Positions 43,616 through 57,900 of a DNA stretch of 64,000 bases are shown here, in pieces; within the stretch, counting starts at the first letter, position 1; every line of letters starts with the position of its first letter. Under the pieces are notes generated by a model. The model did not search any database, was not told the origin of the DNA, and was given only the letters and a program-made list of their open reading frames with translations. The DNA is taken from the NCBI GenBank assembly GCA_022579005.1, contig MU401465.1:287977-351976 (forward strand). The letters are read 5' to 3'. The stretch comes from Poronia punctata. Taxonomy: Eukaryota > Ascomycota > Sordariomycetes > Xylariales > Xylariaceae. The position numbers and the translations under genes are program-made.

Positions 43616-45219
43616 ATGAGTGGCGATTCGAAGACGATGCCCTTGAGGCAGGGCTCGACGTTTGGTGAAGGAGCGGTTCCCGAACTCGATCCAACCACCG
43701 TGAGTGGTCCTCGAATATGCGCGTTGCAGGTTTAAACGATCCTAGACATCAACTAAATATCCCTACAATCCAGACAGCAGGCTTGCTTACGGAGCGCCTC
43801 CAAGCGTGGAAACATGCTGTCGTATACCTCGAAGAATACGTCAGTGCAACAGAGAAGGTGCACAAGGCTCATTCCAAAGAGTATGAGAAGGTTCTTAAGA
43901 CGATCTCCAATCCTTTGAGGGAAGGCCATCACTTCGACCAGGGCCTTGGTGGTATTGCCGGGCTTTTCGAGAATATGCGAGTCAATACCCAGGTAGGTCT
44001 CCAGAGCGTCGCAGCGGGCAAGCTCGCAGGCGGTGTAAATGTTAAATTTCATCACGAATGACGCTGACGATCCAAGGCCATGGTGAATACCAATATCGAG
44101 ACGGAGAAAACACTCAAGGGAACCGTCCTTCCCATTCTCGAACGCTTGCACAAGGAGATCAAGGCTAAGCACAAGGAAGTCTCCCATGGCGTTGACAAGT
44201 CGGCCAAGGAGATCGAGAAGACCAGGAATTCTACACAGAAACACATTGAACTCCTTGGACAGCACGCCGCATCGTTCGAGTCCACTGGCGGGAAACTAAA
44301 TCCCATCGATGACCCTTATGTAATCAAACGTGGCGTGATCCACCGTCTGAACAAGCAGATCATCGCCGAGAACAACCATAACAACGACCTGATACACGTT
44401 CAGGATGGGTTTCATGCCTTCGAGGCCCATGTCATTCAGGTCATTCAGCAGGCGGTAGAGGCGTTCAACCAGGTCGCCGGTGGTCAGGCGGAGAAGATTC
44501 GAGCCTTGTACGCGGATATGTTGGGCGCGGCACAGCGTATTCCCGGAGACTTTGAATGGCAGGGCTTCCAGGCCAGGGATGGCCACCGTTTAGTGAACCC
44601 GAAGGACCCTCCTCGAAGCCTAGACGCCATCAGCTTTCCGAACCAAGACCACGCCTCGACCAAGCCTTTGATCGAGGGCACGTTGGAGCGCAAGTCGCGC
44701 AACAAGCTGTCATGGGGCACCCAAACAGCCTATTACGTCGTCACGCCGTCCAAGTACCTGCACGAATTCAAAAACGACGATAACTTACAGCACGATCCGA
44801 AGCCTGAGCTGTCGATTTATTTACCTGACGCTGTCGTTGGCGTCCCGAATGGAGAGAAGTTTAACGTCAAGGGCAAGGATCGGGGCAAGAGCTTCACAAG
44901 CAAACTCGCCGGTTCGTCGGAGCTTGCTTTTCAGGCGCACACAGCTGCGGATGCGCAGAAGTGGTTCGAGGCCATCGGTGTCGCGGCCAGTGCCACGGGT
45001 TCCATATACGAAAGCACGCCTACTTCGCCTGTCATAGGCTCCGGGTCTCAAGACTCAATGGGTGCCAAGCTAGCCGCAGTTGATTCTGTTCATAAGGAAC
45101 AAGAAGCTGGCATTACCGGCGGCGAGACTGTGAGCAGCCCAACGGCTTTGTCGCCCACGGAGAAGACTGGCTCAGTGCCGGTCACACCTGCTGCCGAGGA
45201 GAAGAAGACTTTGGGCTAG
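43616..45219 (+). CDS. F-BAR and PH domain protein of the Slm1/Slm2 type
   Basis: Exons 43616-43699, 43774-43992 and 44077-45219 give 481 residues; all introns are phase 0. Yeast Slm proteins bind PI(4,5)P2 at eisosomes and carry signals to TORC2, controlling actin and sphingolipid synthesis. The helical, charged stretch from about 29 to 265 (AGLLTERLQAWKHAVVYLEEYV, KTLKGTVLPILERLHKEIKAK, HVIQVIQQAVEAFNQVA) is the F-BAR-like part. The PH domain spans about 299-405 (LIEGTLERKSRNKLSWGTQTAYYVVTPSKYLHEF ... AFQAHTAADAQKWFEAI), with the basic strand RKSRNK suited to phosphoinositide contact and the conserved Trp in its last helix. The tail is Ser/Thr/Pro-rich, probably a phosphorylation target. 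The assignment to Slm rests on domain order and the PH sequence; a specific orthologue is not proved. Confidence 0.87.
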
Positions 45220-46310
45220 AGGGACAAGTTTAGAGGGGCAAGGAAAGATAACTGGGTTGATACCTGAGGCAACATTTCCACGGCGTGTCCTAGGTAGTAC
45301 GTATACCGTAGGGGATACAGCCTCGACATTCTCATCCGCCGTTTGGGGACATGGCTTCTCATTCTCCCTTCCCTCCCTTCCCTCCTCGTCGCTCATGGGT
45401 CGTCCTCCACGGCGTATAGATATACTAGGTTCAGAGGAATATCGGCCCGGGCGCATGCACAATCCCCTTCCGGAGGCATTCGGCCAGCCTCTTCTATCTT
45501 ATTATATCATCATCATGAGTACATTGTTTGGTTGTAATGTCATTGGGTATGCAAAGCAGGATGTCAGGCGAACGAGGCATACATGCGTGCTGGCACATCG
45601 TCCCCTCGCGGCGAAGGCAACAAGAAGCGTCTTCGGGGCGATGTCCCAAGCGATGATCTTTGTTGCGAAGGAAATAGTTTTGTGTAACGAGTTGTATTTG
45701 GATCCCCTATCATGAAATCGAAGTTCCATTGGGTCTTTCTTCTATCTCTAGGTATATCTACCGATGCGTGACGACAAGGCATGGCTTCGCTGGATACCCC
45801 CCTTTTCGCACCCCCCTTCAGTACTTGGTAAATATGCCCATCCTTCTTTTTCTACCGACATATGTACAACGTCGCTTCAATTGAAGGCAAAGTACGGTTT
45901 TCGGCCTAATACATCACATATATCCATTATATCCATCTATCAATATACTCGTCGGCCTTGACGTCCATCCCTGGTCAAACCGCCATGTTTTCTTGTGGCG
46001 AAGTACATTTCTAGATTTAAACCGTTGCCGTCTTTTACAAGAAAAGGAGCAATCAACTTATATAACCCCCCTTGTATTACCAGTACCAAGTAACCTAGTC
46101 AAGTCGACCATGTAATCGGCGAGCAGGTTCTCAGGTATCGGATTGGCCATAGAAGACAGACACTCACATGTAGGGTTGGCCGGACCCGACCTATTAAAGG
46201 AGGACCTAGTAGGTAAATAAACTTATAGGTACTTACGGCCAAATGCTAAGGGACTTATGTTAGAACTAGCAGAATGGCTAAATTGTATATATTGATTAAT
46301 GTATGCGTGT
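45220..46310. other. 3' UTR and gene-empty flank before the AT-rich block
   Basis: About 1.1 kb of normal composition after the last recognisable gene. The reading frames at 45257-45961 overlap on both strands and carry no motif. TAGGTA steps occur near 46200-46230. Composition begins to drop after about 46,280. Confidence 0.5.
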
Positions 46311-47034
46311 AAAGGTTTAACTTTTTTTCTTTGCAAAATTTGCATATACTAAATAGGTAAAAAGAGACTTTTTATAAAAAGACCTTTTTTTTTATAGTAG
46401 TTTTTACTATAGCTATATAACTTTTATTATATAGGCATTATATTAATTTTTATTATTTTATAATTTATTAAATCTAATATACCTTTTTAAAATAAGCTAA
46501 TATATTAGTTTATTTTGCAGCTATAAATAATACTTTTATTTTATAATATTATAGCTTTTATAATAATAGTTATAGTATTTTAAATTATTTTAATTTATTT
46601 TCTTAGTTTTTTTACACTTTTATAGTAATAAGCTAGTTAGTTTTAGTTTAAATAGCTTTAATATTAACTAAATTAATTTATTATAAAAAGCTTGCTTACT
46701 TATTTTATGCTAAAAACTTTATAAAACTATTTATTATTATTAAATTTATTAATATATAAACTATTTAAAGCGTTTTATTAATTATTTTTTAATATAGCTA
46801 GTAATTATATATATTAATATATTATAATTTTATTTTAAGTATTATAATATTTTTATTTATTAAATTAATAGTTTATTAATTATTATATTAAATAATAATA
46901 TGCTTTTGTTTTAAATTAATATTAAGCTTATTAATAAGCTAGCTAATAAATATAGCTTTTTTTATAGCCTAAGCTAATATAAAAAGCTTAGCTTTAGTTA
47001 TAAAAGTAATAATAGTATTTTATTTATTTACTTT

Positions 47035-47281
47035 TGTTATAAATAAGTAAGTTTGCAAGCACCTAGCACTTTACTTAGCAAATCCTATAGCTAACTAACA
47101 GCTATAGCTATATTCTTAACAAGTATAAAAAAAGATCTTTTATCTTATACTATATATTAGTTTTTTAGATTTACAAGGTTATATAACAATATACTAGATT
47201 AATTATATTATATTAACTTTAATTGCTTTTGTATATAAGCACTAATTTGTTTTTTTAATTTAATTAACCTTTACTTTTGTA
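47035..47281. repeat. LTR-like direct repeat A, left copy
   Basis: It begins TGTTATAAATAAGTAAG and contains TTTGCAAGCACCTAGCAC and AAGGTTATATAACAATATAC. It aligns over its whole length with 63338-63585, with about 20 base differences that are nearly all C/T or G/A, plus one T-run length change. The likely end is TTTTGTA, matching TTTACA in the other copy. Confidence 0.75.
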
Positions 47282-50200
47282 AAAGTTATAAGCTTAATTT
47301 GCTTTAGAATTAGTGCTTTATTTTAATTAGTTTAATTAGTTAAACTATAGTTTTTTAAATTTTTAATTTATTATATTTTTTATTATTTATTGCGTTAAAT
47401 TATTAAATAATTATTTTTATTATAACTTTATTAATTATAACTACTATTATAAAAACTATTTTTAAAAATGCTTACTTTACTTTACTAATAAAGTAGTTTT
47501 AATAGTTTAAAACTTTAAAGCACTACGCTAAAAGGAAGTAGGTATAAAAGCATATAAACTTTAATATAGTTAATTTTAACTTTTATATTAATAGTTAAGT
47601 TACTATACTTACTAAAAAAAAAGCTTAATTATACTTTTAGCAAAAGCTTATAAATAAAACTTTTATAAGTTAAAAAATTTTTAAGCTAATAAAAGTGCAA
47701 ATTTAAAATTAATACTATAAAACTATTAAGGTTATATTTGCTTTAAACAGTTTTTAAAAAGTAACTAATGCTAGCTATAAATTTATTTAAAATTAAATTA
47801 ATACTTTTATTAAGCTATTAATTATTTTAATAATTAAAGCATAGCTAAAAGCTAAGCTTAAAAATTAGTTAAAAAATGCTTAAAAGCTTATTTAAAAAAT
47901 TAAGCAACTTTTTATACTATTAAACATTATTATTAATATTACTATTTTAATAAAATATTGCTATTTGCTTAAGTAAGCTATTTAATAAAAAGTAAAAGTA
48001 AATAAGTAGTATAAAAAATAGTACGTAAGCTATAATAAAGCTAAAGTAGCAAGTTTTTTAAAAGTATAAAAAAAGCTTATAACTAAAAATTAGCTTAAAG
48101 CTATTAAAATATAAATTGCTTTTAAATAAGCTAGGCAACAGCTTTATTAGCATATTATAAATAAGTAACTAAAATATTTACTTACTATGCTTATAAAATA
48201 CTTTTGCGTTTTTAGTGCTTTTATTAACAAAAAAGTAATTAAAAGCAAAAGTAACTAATATAGCACTTTTATTATTACTAAAAACAATTTTGCATTTAAA
48301 TTAAATAATAAAGTTAAAAAAAAATTTAAAAGCTTTAAGCATTAGTATTTTTACTTGCTAAACTTTAAAAGAAAGCACTAATAAGCGCTATATAAATATA
48401 GTTAGCTAAAGCTATTAATTATTAAATTAACTGCTTATAGTAAAGTTAAGCTTAAAAAAGTATAGTTAAAAAAATTAAATAGCGCTATAAGCTTATGCGC
48501 TAAACAAACTTATGCTAAAAAATTAATTTTAAAAGTTTAAAAGTTAAAAAGTTTAATTAAAAATTTAAAAAATTAAAAAGCTAAAATAATAAATTTAATA
48601 AGTAGCTTAACGTAAACTTAGTATATATTATTATTAATTATATGCTTACTATTTTATAAAAGTTTAAAGCTTATATTACTTTTAAAAATAATTTTTATTT
48701 TTTTTTAACAGTATTATTTTTAATAACTATAAAGCTGTTTATATTATTAACTAAATTAAGCTTTTAAAACTTAATTTTATTGCTTTTACTAAAAATAATA
48801 ATATTATTATAGTAAGCTTAGTAACTTTTTTTATTTACTATAAAGGTTGCAAGGTTATAAAAAACTTATTAAATAATATAAGTAAAAAAAATATTAGTAT
48901 ATTAATTTTAAAAAATATAGCTTTAATTAAAAGATTTTATATAAATATTGTATTAAAAGCAAAGTTGCTTGAAAAAAGCGTTTAGTATTATAAATTAAAT
49001 TATACTTTATATTTTAAAAATCTTATATTAAGCATTATTATTTAAAAATTAAAAAGATAGCATAAAATAACCTTTTTTAAATATAAGCTTATTTACTATT
49101 ACTTTTTAAGTTTTTTAATAATTAAATTAGTTTTTATTATTTTTAAAATTTGTTTTAATGTAGTAAAACTAATTGCTACTACTTTATATAAGCAACTTTA
49201 GCACTTTTTAGCTAATTTACTTAAAGTATATAAAGCTTTAAAAAATTTATAGTATAAAAAATTTAAATATTTTAGGCCTAAGCTTTTATAAGCATTAGTT
49301 TACTAAGCTAAAAGTATAAAAATTAATAAGATTAAGCATATAAAGTATAAAGCGTACGTTTAAATGTACGCTATATAAGTAATCTTTTAAAAGCTTTTAA
49401 AAAAGCGCGTAGTATACTTTTATTAGCAAATTATTTAAAATTTTTTTAATTACTTTATAAAGTATAATAGCTTTTAATATAAATTATTAATAAAAAATAA
49501 GTATAGTAGTTATTTATACTTTAAAGCTTTAATTTTAAAAAGCTAGCTACTTATAATTAATACTATTTAATTACTTAACTAGTAAATTAAATAGTAATTT
49601 AAACTATTAATTTATTATATATATAGTAATAATAAAAAAGTAATAATTTATAATTTATAAACTATAGCATATAAGCGCTAGGCTAATAAAAAAGAGATTA
49701 TTTTAAAAGTTTTTTTTATATATATTAAAAAGCTTATTAAAAGTAATAAGCGTGTTAGTTAATAAATTATTAATATTAAGTTAAAAATGCTTTTAAAAAT
49801 AAGTTTTTTTAAAAGATTATAATTAAAAGTAGCTTATATAGCTATTTAGCTATATAACTAAAGCTTTTTAAAAGCTAATAACTTATACTTACTTATAAAA
49901 GTGCTTTATTTATAATTTTAGCAGTACTATTAATAATACTTACTAGCTTAAGTAATTAATAAGCTAATAAATTTTAAGCTAAACTAAAGCTTAATTAAAG
50001 CTTATAAATATAAAGCATACTTTATAAAGCATAATAAACTTATTACTTATAAAAAGCAAAACTATAAAATAAAAATAAAAGCTTATATAAGTTATTTAAT
50101 AAAATATAAAGTAATAAATTTATATAAAATTTAAATTTTAGTAATTAATAAAGTTATTATTATATATAATATATAATTTAATAAAAAGCTTTTTTATAAT

Positions 50201-52824
50201 ATATAAGCAAAGCTATAGCTTAATAAAAGTATATAAAAAATAGTTAAGTAGCTTATTATACTAAATAAATAAATTTTTAATTTAGCAAACTTATAAAGCG
50301 TTAAGCTTGCTATGCAAAGTAAAAATAGCACTAGCGCTTTAAAATTTGTAAAAATAAAAAGTGCATAACTACTAATTAACTTATTAACTAAAAGCTAACT
50401 AAAAAAGCATAAGTTAAAAGTAAACGCTTTTAAAAAGTATATAAAAGCTAATAATATTGCTTTTATTAGTTAAATATAAAAACTTATAACTTTTTAATTA
50501 TTTTTAAAATTAAAAAAGCAATTAAGTAAAGTAAAAGATTTATTAAAAGTTATAAAGCTTATACTTATACTTAGTAATATATAAAAAAAGCTAAAAAAAG
50601 GTAGTATAATTGCTTAAAAAAAAGTATTTAAAGTTAAAACTAAAAAGTATACTTATTAAAAATAACTACTTTAAAATCTTTAAAACTAAAAAGCTTTATT
50701 TAAAACACTATTATAGTTGCTAAATAAATAAATTTAATAAAATTAACAGCTTTAAAAAACTTAAAAAAATTAATTACTAACTTAAAAAAATTAATTACTT
50801 AGTTAAAAAAAAAATTTTAATTATAAAAAGCTACTAAGCAATAAAAAGTTTATAGCTTGCTTATAAATAAAGTTAGCTAAAAAATTTAAAGCTTGCTTAT
50901 TAATTAACTTAATTATAAAATATTTGCTTTTATTTAGAAAATATATTAAAAATAAAAAATATATACTTTAAATAATTATAACTAGTTTAACTTTTTAAAA
51001 ACTTACTTTATAAAGCTAAAAAAAATAATTTAAAAAAGTAATAAAAAGCATTATACTTTATACGTAATAATTATAGCTGCTATAAATTAACGTTAAGCTA
51101 ATTGCTTAAAAGCTGCTTTTAAGCACTTTAAAATTTATTAAAAAAACTTAATTAAGCTACTACTAACGTTTTAGCATAAGCTTTTTAAGCATTTGTTAAA
51201 AAATTAATTTTAAGCAAATATAATAAAAAAATTAAAAACTTATAAAAACTAAGTATTATAAAAAAAATTATAAAAGTTATTATAAAGTATAAGCTATTAC
51301 TTTTAAAATAAGTTTTTAACTATAAATTTAATAGTTAAAAGTATTTAAATATATATAAAGTATGCTTTATAGTTAAAAGTAATTTTTAATAAGCTAATAT
51401 GTTTTAATTTACTTATATAGTAATGCTTATAGCTTAAACGCTATGCTTTATAATAGCTTTAGTAGCTTACTATAACTTTAAAGTTAAGCAATTTAATATA
51501 GTAAACGCTTTTTTTAATATAAGAAAAAAAAGTTAAAAGCTTTTAGCTTATAAGTTATTTAATAAGTTTAAAAATAAAAATATAGTAGTATTGCTTAAAA
51601 AAGCATTATATAAGCTAAATAATTTACTATTACTTTAATATTAAAAATTTATATATATTTTTTATTTATATAGTTTAATTACTTTAATTAAAAAACTTTA
51701 TTTTTTTTATACTTAAAATTAAGCTGTTTTTATTATTTTTTATATAAACAACTTTTTAGTACTATATAGTTTAAAGCAAAAAGCTAAAGTATAAAAGATT
51801 ATTAACTAAATTAAAAAAGCTTATAAGCTTAAAAAGTAAAAAGTTATAAGCTAGTTTTTAAGCATAAAAATTACTAAAAATTATAAAAATTAAAAATTAT
51901 TTTTAAGCTATAATTAATATATTAAAAAAATTGTAAAAAAGTATTACTTAGTAAATAATAGTTAAATTTTAGCAACTTTATTACTATTTTAAAAGCTTAA
52001 AAAGTATTTAAAAAAAGCAATTAAAGCATAAATAAAAATTTTTTAAAAGCTTATAAAATTAATTTTATATACTATAATAATAATTTAACTAAATATAGCA
52101 TTTATAGCTTTATAGCTTTTAAAATTTTTAACTAATTTAAGTATAAAGTATACTAAAGTAATAAAATAAGTAATTTAATACTTATACTATACTTAAAACT
52201 TAAAAATTATATATAGCATTTATAATTAAAGTATATAAGCTTTATTAATTGCTAAAAACGTATTATTTATAAATAATTTTAATACTAAAAGATTTTTTTA
52301 TAAATATATTATATTTTTATTTAAAAGTATAATTAATTAAAAAGCTATATAGCTAAGTATAGTTACTATTTTTACTACTAAAGCAAAAATTTATATATTA
52401 GCACTTATAGCTAAAAAAAACTATAACGTTAAAAAAGTTATTTAATAATATTTAGCTAAACTTAAGTTAAGTACTTATAATTAACTTAAATAATTAATAA
52501 ATAATTTACTTAGTAGTAAAAAAGCATAACTATATAAAAACTTATTTATATTATATAAATATTTAAAATATATAAATTAAATAAAAGTATAAAAAAAGCT
52601 TGTTTTAAGTAGTATATTTTTTATAAATTAAATACTTGCTAATAAACTTATAAAAAACCTTTTTTATATTAAATTTAAACACTTTAAAGCTTTAATTAAC
52701 TTATAATATATAAATTTTATAATTAAAAAAAGCAAAAAAAGCACTAAAAAACAAAATTAATTAATATAAGCTTAAAAGCCTATTTAAGCAAAAAGCTAAA
52801 TAATTCTAAAGATTATAAAGCTAT

Positions 52825-52860
52825 TTTTTTTATTTTATTTATTTAAATAAAATAAAAAAA
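52825..52860. repeat. AT-only inverted repeat
   Basis: A perfect 16-base stem (T-rich arm TTTTTTTATTTTATTT and its complement) surrounds a 4-base loop. It lies about 110 bases outside the left copy of repeat B. In such AT-rich sequence this may be chance. Confidence 0.6.
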
Positions 52861-52974
52861 GTAGCGTACTATAGCGTATATAACTTTAATATTAATTAAA
52901 AGCTTATTAGTAGTAGCAAAAATAAAAGCAAAAGCAAAATTATTAAAAAAAAAAGCGTACTAAAAAGTAAATAG

Positions 52975-53145
52975 TTATTAAGCGTAGGTTTATAATGTTA
53001 AGGTTAACGTATAGTTAGTATTTATAATAATTAATTAAAAACTAAGTTCTTTTTTTTAATTTATATATAAAAGGTAGCTACTTTTATAAGCAAGCCTGCC
53101 TTGTTTATAGTTAGGCTTGCTAGCTAAAAAAATGCTTTTAATAAG
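52975..53145. repeat. LTR-like direct repeat B, left copy
   Basis: It contains GTTAACGTATAGTTAGTATT and AAGCAAGCCTGCCTTGTTTA, which are identical in the right copy at 61762-61930. Differences such as TGCTTTTAAT against TGCCCCTAAT and AAGGTAGC against AAATAGC are transitions and fit independent C-to-T decay of both copies. Confidence 0.8.
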
Positions 53146-54881
53146 TACCTTTTTATAAAAAAAAAAAAAAAACTTGTTTTAAGTTATATTTGCTATTTTT
53201 AATGCTATTTTTGCTTTTTTTAAAACGTTTTTTTAAACTAATTAATACTAAGTAAAGTAGCAAGGCCTAGCTATACAAAAGTAATAAAGTTATTAACTTA
53301 GGTTTTAAGCTTAGTAAAGGAAGCCTTATTAATATAGTTATTTTAAATAAAAAGCATAACTTGTTTATAAACGCTTATTTTAATATTTATAATATGCTTT
53401 TTAATAAAAGCATTTATTTTCTTACAAAAATAAGCAATTATAACTTTTTTATTTTTTTTTTAAAAGCTTTTATTTTTAACGTTATTAAGTTTAGCTTTAA
53501 TCTAGCTTACTTGCTACTATAAGCAAGCTGCTATATTATTTATACTATTTTTAGCAGTGCTTTAAGCAATAGTTATAATATTTTTAACTTATATTAGGTT
53601 AAAACGCTTTAAAAAAGCTAATTTTTTGCTAATTATAAAGTTTAAACTATTAAAGTTATTTATAAATTAAATAGCTAGCACTGCTTTATATGCTAGCAAG
53701 TAGCTTTTTTAAGCTTTGCTTACTTTAGCAGCTTTAAAAGCTTACTAAATACGTTTTTTTATAGCTTAAATATATAAGTTATTAATAAAGCTTTTATTTT
53801 TTTTACTACGTTTAGTATAAATTTTATTAATTTTATAAGCAACCTTAGTAAATAAAAAGTTATTTTTATTAATTTCTATAATAGCTTATTTTATTGCTTT
53901 TATTTTATTAATATTTTTACTAAGTTTAAAGTTAACAACTTTTTTTAAAGCGTTATTTTTATTTTTTATTTAAACAATTAAAGCTAGCTTTTTTTTAATT
54001 TTAATATATAAGTACTTATATATTTTTTTAACTTTAACAACTTATTTACTTTTATTACTAACTTAACTGCTAAAATTAATAACTTTAAATTACTTACTAT
54101 TATTGCTTTGCTTAATAAGTTTTTTTTAATATTTAAAAAGTAAAGTAGCAGTTTTATTATAATTAATAGCACTAATATTTTTATTAGCTTTAACTTTTAA
54201 AGTAATAAAGCAACCTATAAGCTTATTATTTTTTATAGTAAAGTTAACATTATTATTATATATATTATTATTTATAACGTTGCTATTATTAATAAGCATA
54301 ATAATATTAAATCTTTTAGCGTTTTTGCTATAAATATAAATATTAATTATAAAGCCTTTGCTAGCTAGCTTACAGCTTTAAACCTTAAGTTTAATTATAG
54401 CTTTTTTAGCAAGCTTTTTAACTTTTTTTTAGTTTTAGTTATTTTTATCTTTATTTTAGTTATTTTATTTATTTACATTATTAGTAAGCTTTTTTTTAAA
54501 AACGTATATATTTATATACTTTTTATTTTTATTTAATATAGCATAAATAATATTAAGCTTATTTTATAAGTAGCTAAGCATAGCTAAGTAATATAAAAAA
54601 TAAGCAGCTATAACTTAAACTAAGTATAAAGTAATAGTTTTATTATTTAAAATAGCGTTTAAGTAGTTATATTTAATAAAATATAAGCCTTTATTAACTA
54701 TAGCCCGGTAGCTACGTGCTATAATTAAGTAAAGCTAACAACTTACGTTATTAAAGTTAACTTAAAAAAAAACAGCACAATTGCTAGGTAATAAATTTTA
54801 AATATGTAAAAAAAAAGTAAAAAAGAAAAAAAAGTAAAATAAAATTCTTTAATATAAAAATTTTTTTTTTAAATTAAAAAA

Positions 54882-54909
54882 AATTAATTAATTAATTAAT
54901 TAATTAAAT

Positions 54910-54954
<45 letters not shown>
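54882..54954. repeat. TTAA-type tetranucleotide run followed by 42 T
   Basis: About six TTAA units (to 54907) are followed by ATCCC and an uninterrupted run of 42 T (54913-54954). It lies within the inner element. It may be an old poly-A/T tail of an inserted retroelement, or a simple-sequence expansion. Confidence 0.8.
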
Positions 54955-54955
<1 letters not shown>

Positions 54956-57900
54956 TTAGTGTTCTTAACAGTTAAAACAACCGTTTTTTAGCAACTAATA
55001 AGCCTAGTTACCGCCTTTTAGTCTACCTAAGCAATTAATATATTATTTTGCTATCTTTATAGCTGCTTATAGCATATTTAGCATTTATTTTATTAAGCTT
55101 GCCTTGTTTTTTTTATAAAAAAGGTTGCGTTTATAAATTTTTTTTTTTTAATTTATAAAGTTGTTAGCTTTATATTTAGCAACTAAGTTTAGCGTAATTA
55201 AGTATAGCTTTACTACGTTAATAGTTTAGTTATACTTATTATTTTACTTATATTACTTTATAATATACTTAATAATTAGTTGTTTACTAATAAACTTTAT
55301 ATATTGCTAAGTTATTTTTTTTATTTTTTAATAATTTTTTATGCTATTTATAGTAACTAGTTTTAATAAAGTAACTTTTTTTATAAATAAGTTTTCTTTT
55401 TGCTATAGCTTATAAAGCTGCATAACTAATATAACTAGGTAAACTTTCTATAAAATAAAAAAATTAAGCTAATATGCTAATAAGCCAACTTTTTTAATTA
55501 TTTTAAACAAGCTTGTATAAGTAAGCAACTATTTTTGCTTAGGTTGCCTTAGTAAATAGTATCCTTTATAAAGCTATAAATATACTATTTTCTTTTTTTT
55601 AAATTTTATTAAAGTATACTTATTATTATATTTACGTTTAGCTATTATGCTAGCAACGTTAACTAAATGCTTTGCTTTTTAAATATGCTTTGCTTATAAT
55701 ACTTTTAAAGCTTTTTTGCTAATAGCTACGTTTTGCTTTTTATTTAGCATATTAACTATTATACGTAGTTAAAAGCTAAAAACTAGCTTGTTTAGCAATT
55801 TACTAATAGTAACTGCTAAAGTATTATTAAAATAATATTATAGCACTAGTAAGATTTTTATTTATAAAATATTAAAGTTAGTTAATAAGTAGTACTAAAT
55901 TACAATTTTAATAACTTAGTTTTTTTTTTTAAACGCTTTATTTATTTAAAAGTAGTAAGCTATTAATAAAAAACATATAACCTTAAAAATATTATAAATT
56001 TCCTTTTAAATATTGCTTATAAACTTTAAGTCTTTATTGCTTATAATTTTAATAAGCAGTTTTTAATTATATAATAATAATATTTTTAATAGCATCCTTG
56101 CTTATTTTTTTGCTTTATATATTAAATGCTTTAAAATTAACAACGTTTTTTTACTTTTTTTATATATAACTATAGCTAACATATTAAATATTATATATTT
56201 TAGTAAACTTTAAAACAAGTTTTTTATTTATACTAGTAGCATATTTATTATAAAGTTTATAGCAATTATATAGTAAAAAATAATAAGCTTTTTAATTAGT
56301 ATAAGCTTACTAAGTAGCAGCTGCTAATTAATTTAGTACTGTTAACATATTGCGCAATGCTTAATAAATAACTTAGCTTTTTTTTTTTTTTAGTAATATA
56401 AATGCTTTTAAAGTTATTAATTATACGTTAAACGCTAAAGTAGTGCTTTTTATTATAAACAAGCTTTAAAGCATTTTTAATATATAACTATAAAAAGTAT
56501 AAGTCTTTTTGCTTATTAATATAAATATAGTATAGCAGCTTATTTTTAATTATAAATAAAAAAATAACCTTGCTTTAGTACTAAACTAGTTAAGTTAAGC
56601 AAGCTTTTTTTAAGTTTGCAGCTTTTTTTTTATACTTAACTACTATTTTTATTATTTTATTATACTTAAGGTTTGTTTTATATTTTTTAATAATTTTTGC
56701 TTTAAAAACGTTACTAAAAACTAGCGTAGCTATAGCTTTGTTAACCTTTATATTAAACATATTAGCTATATACGCCTAACTAGCTATATTATTTTAAATG
56801 TTATTTAGCGCGCTTAACTAGTTTGCTTTTATATAGCGTTGTTTTTTAAGCTTTTAAAGTAATTATAATAAAACATTTAGCATAACGTTTAGCGTTTTAA
56901 AAATATAGTAAATTTTTAATAAAAATTAAAATAAGTAATTTATAACGTTAGCAAGCTTTAAGTTTATTTTATTTAAGTTTATTATTTATAGTAATATATA
57001 TATAATAATGTTTTTAGTTGCTATATAGTTTATAAGCACATTAATAAAACTATAGCTAGACTAAACTATTTTTTTAAGCTTTTTACAACTTTATATAAGC
57101 GCTACTATTTTTACTTTAATTAACTTATACTTTTTTTTAACTAAGCTAGTTAACTTTAATAAAAAAATAATTAGCTTAACTTATAATACTAATATATTTT
57201 TGCTAAAAATAAAAACTTTATTTTATTTATTTTTTAGCTAAAAAGCTATAAGCTTAAATGTTTTTTTATACACGTTAACTTTTAAAAAAAGCAGCTTATT
57301 TAAATAGTAATAGTATATAACATATTGCGTATATAAGTGCTGCTATATTTTATTTTAATTATTAACTTTTTTTTAAATTAACTAAAATGTAATTTTTGCT
57401 ATATATGCTTGCTTTGCTGCTTTTGCTATTTTTATAAGCAAGCTTTCTTTTTTTTAGCTTTTTATATTTAGTGCTATTTTTTAAAGCTATAGCGCTTTAA
57501 TTTTATAGTTAAACTAAGCAATACTTTTATATAACTAACTAGCTATTTTAATATATATTTTTAGCGCTTTTAATATATTTAATATTTTTAGCTTTTAAAA
57601 CTTTTTAATTTAATTATTTATATATAATATTTTATTATTATTAACGTTATATTTTAAAAAGTAAACTAATAAAAAAGCTATAAATAATTTTATAGCGTTA
57701 ATATATACTTTTGCTTTATTAAAAATATTAAGTATAATATTAAAGTATTTTAAATGCTTTTTTACTATACTGCTAAAAATAATTATATTATTAATATAAG
57801 CACAAACAAAGCTTTTATATATAAAAAATAAATAATTTATAAACTTTTATATATAGGCCAGCGTGTTTTAAAAACTTATAAGCGTTATATTTAACTATTT

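Noticed and set aside
53984..54172. 62-codon minus-strand frame in the AT-rich block
   Set aside because: Low-complexity Leu/Ile/Lys sequence with no motif; compositional artefact.
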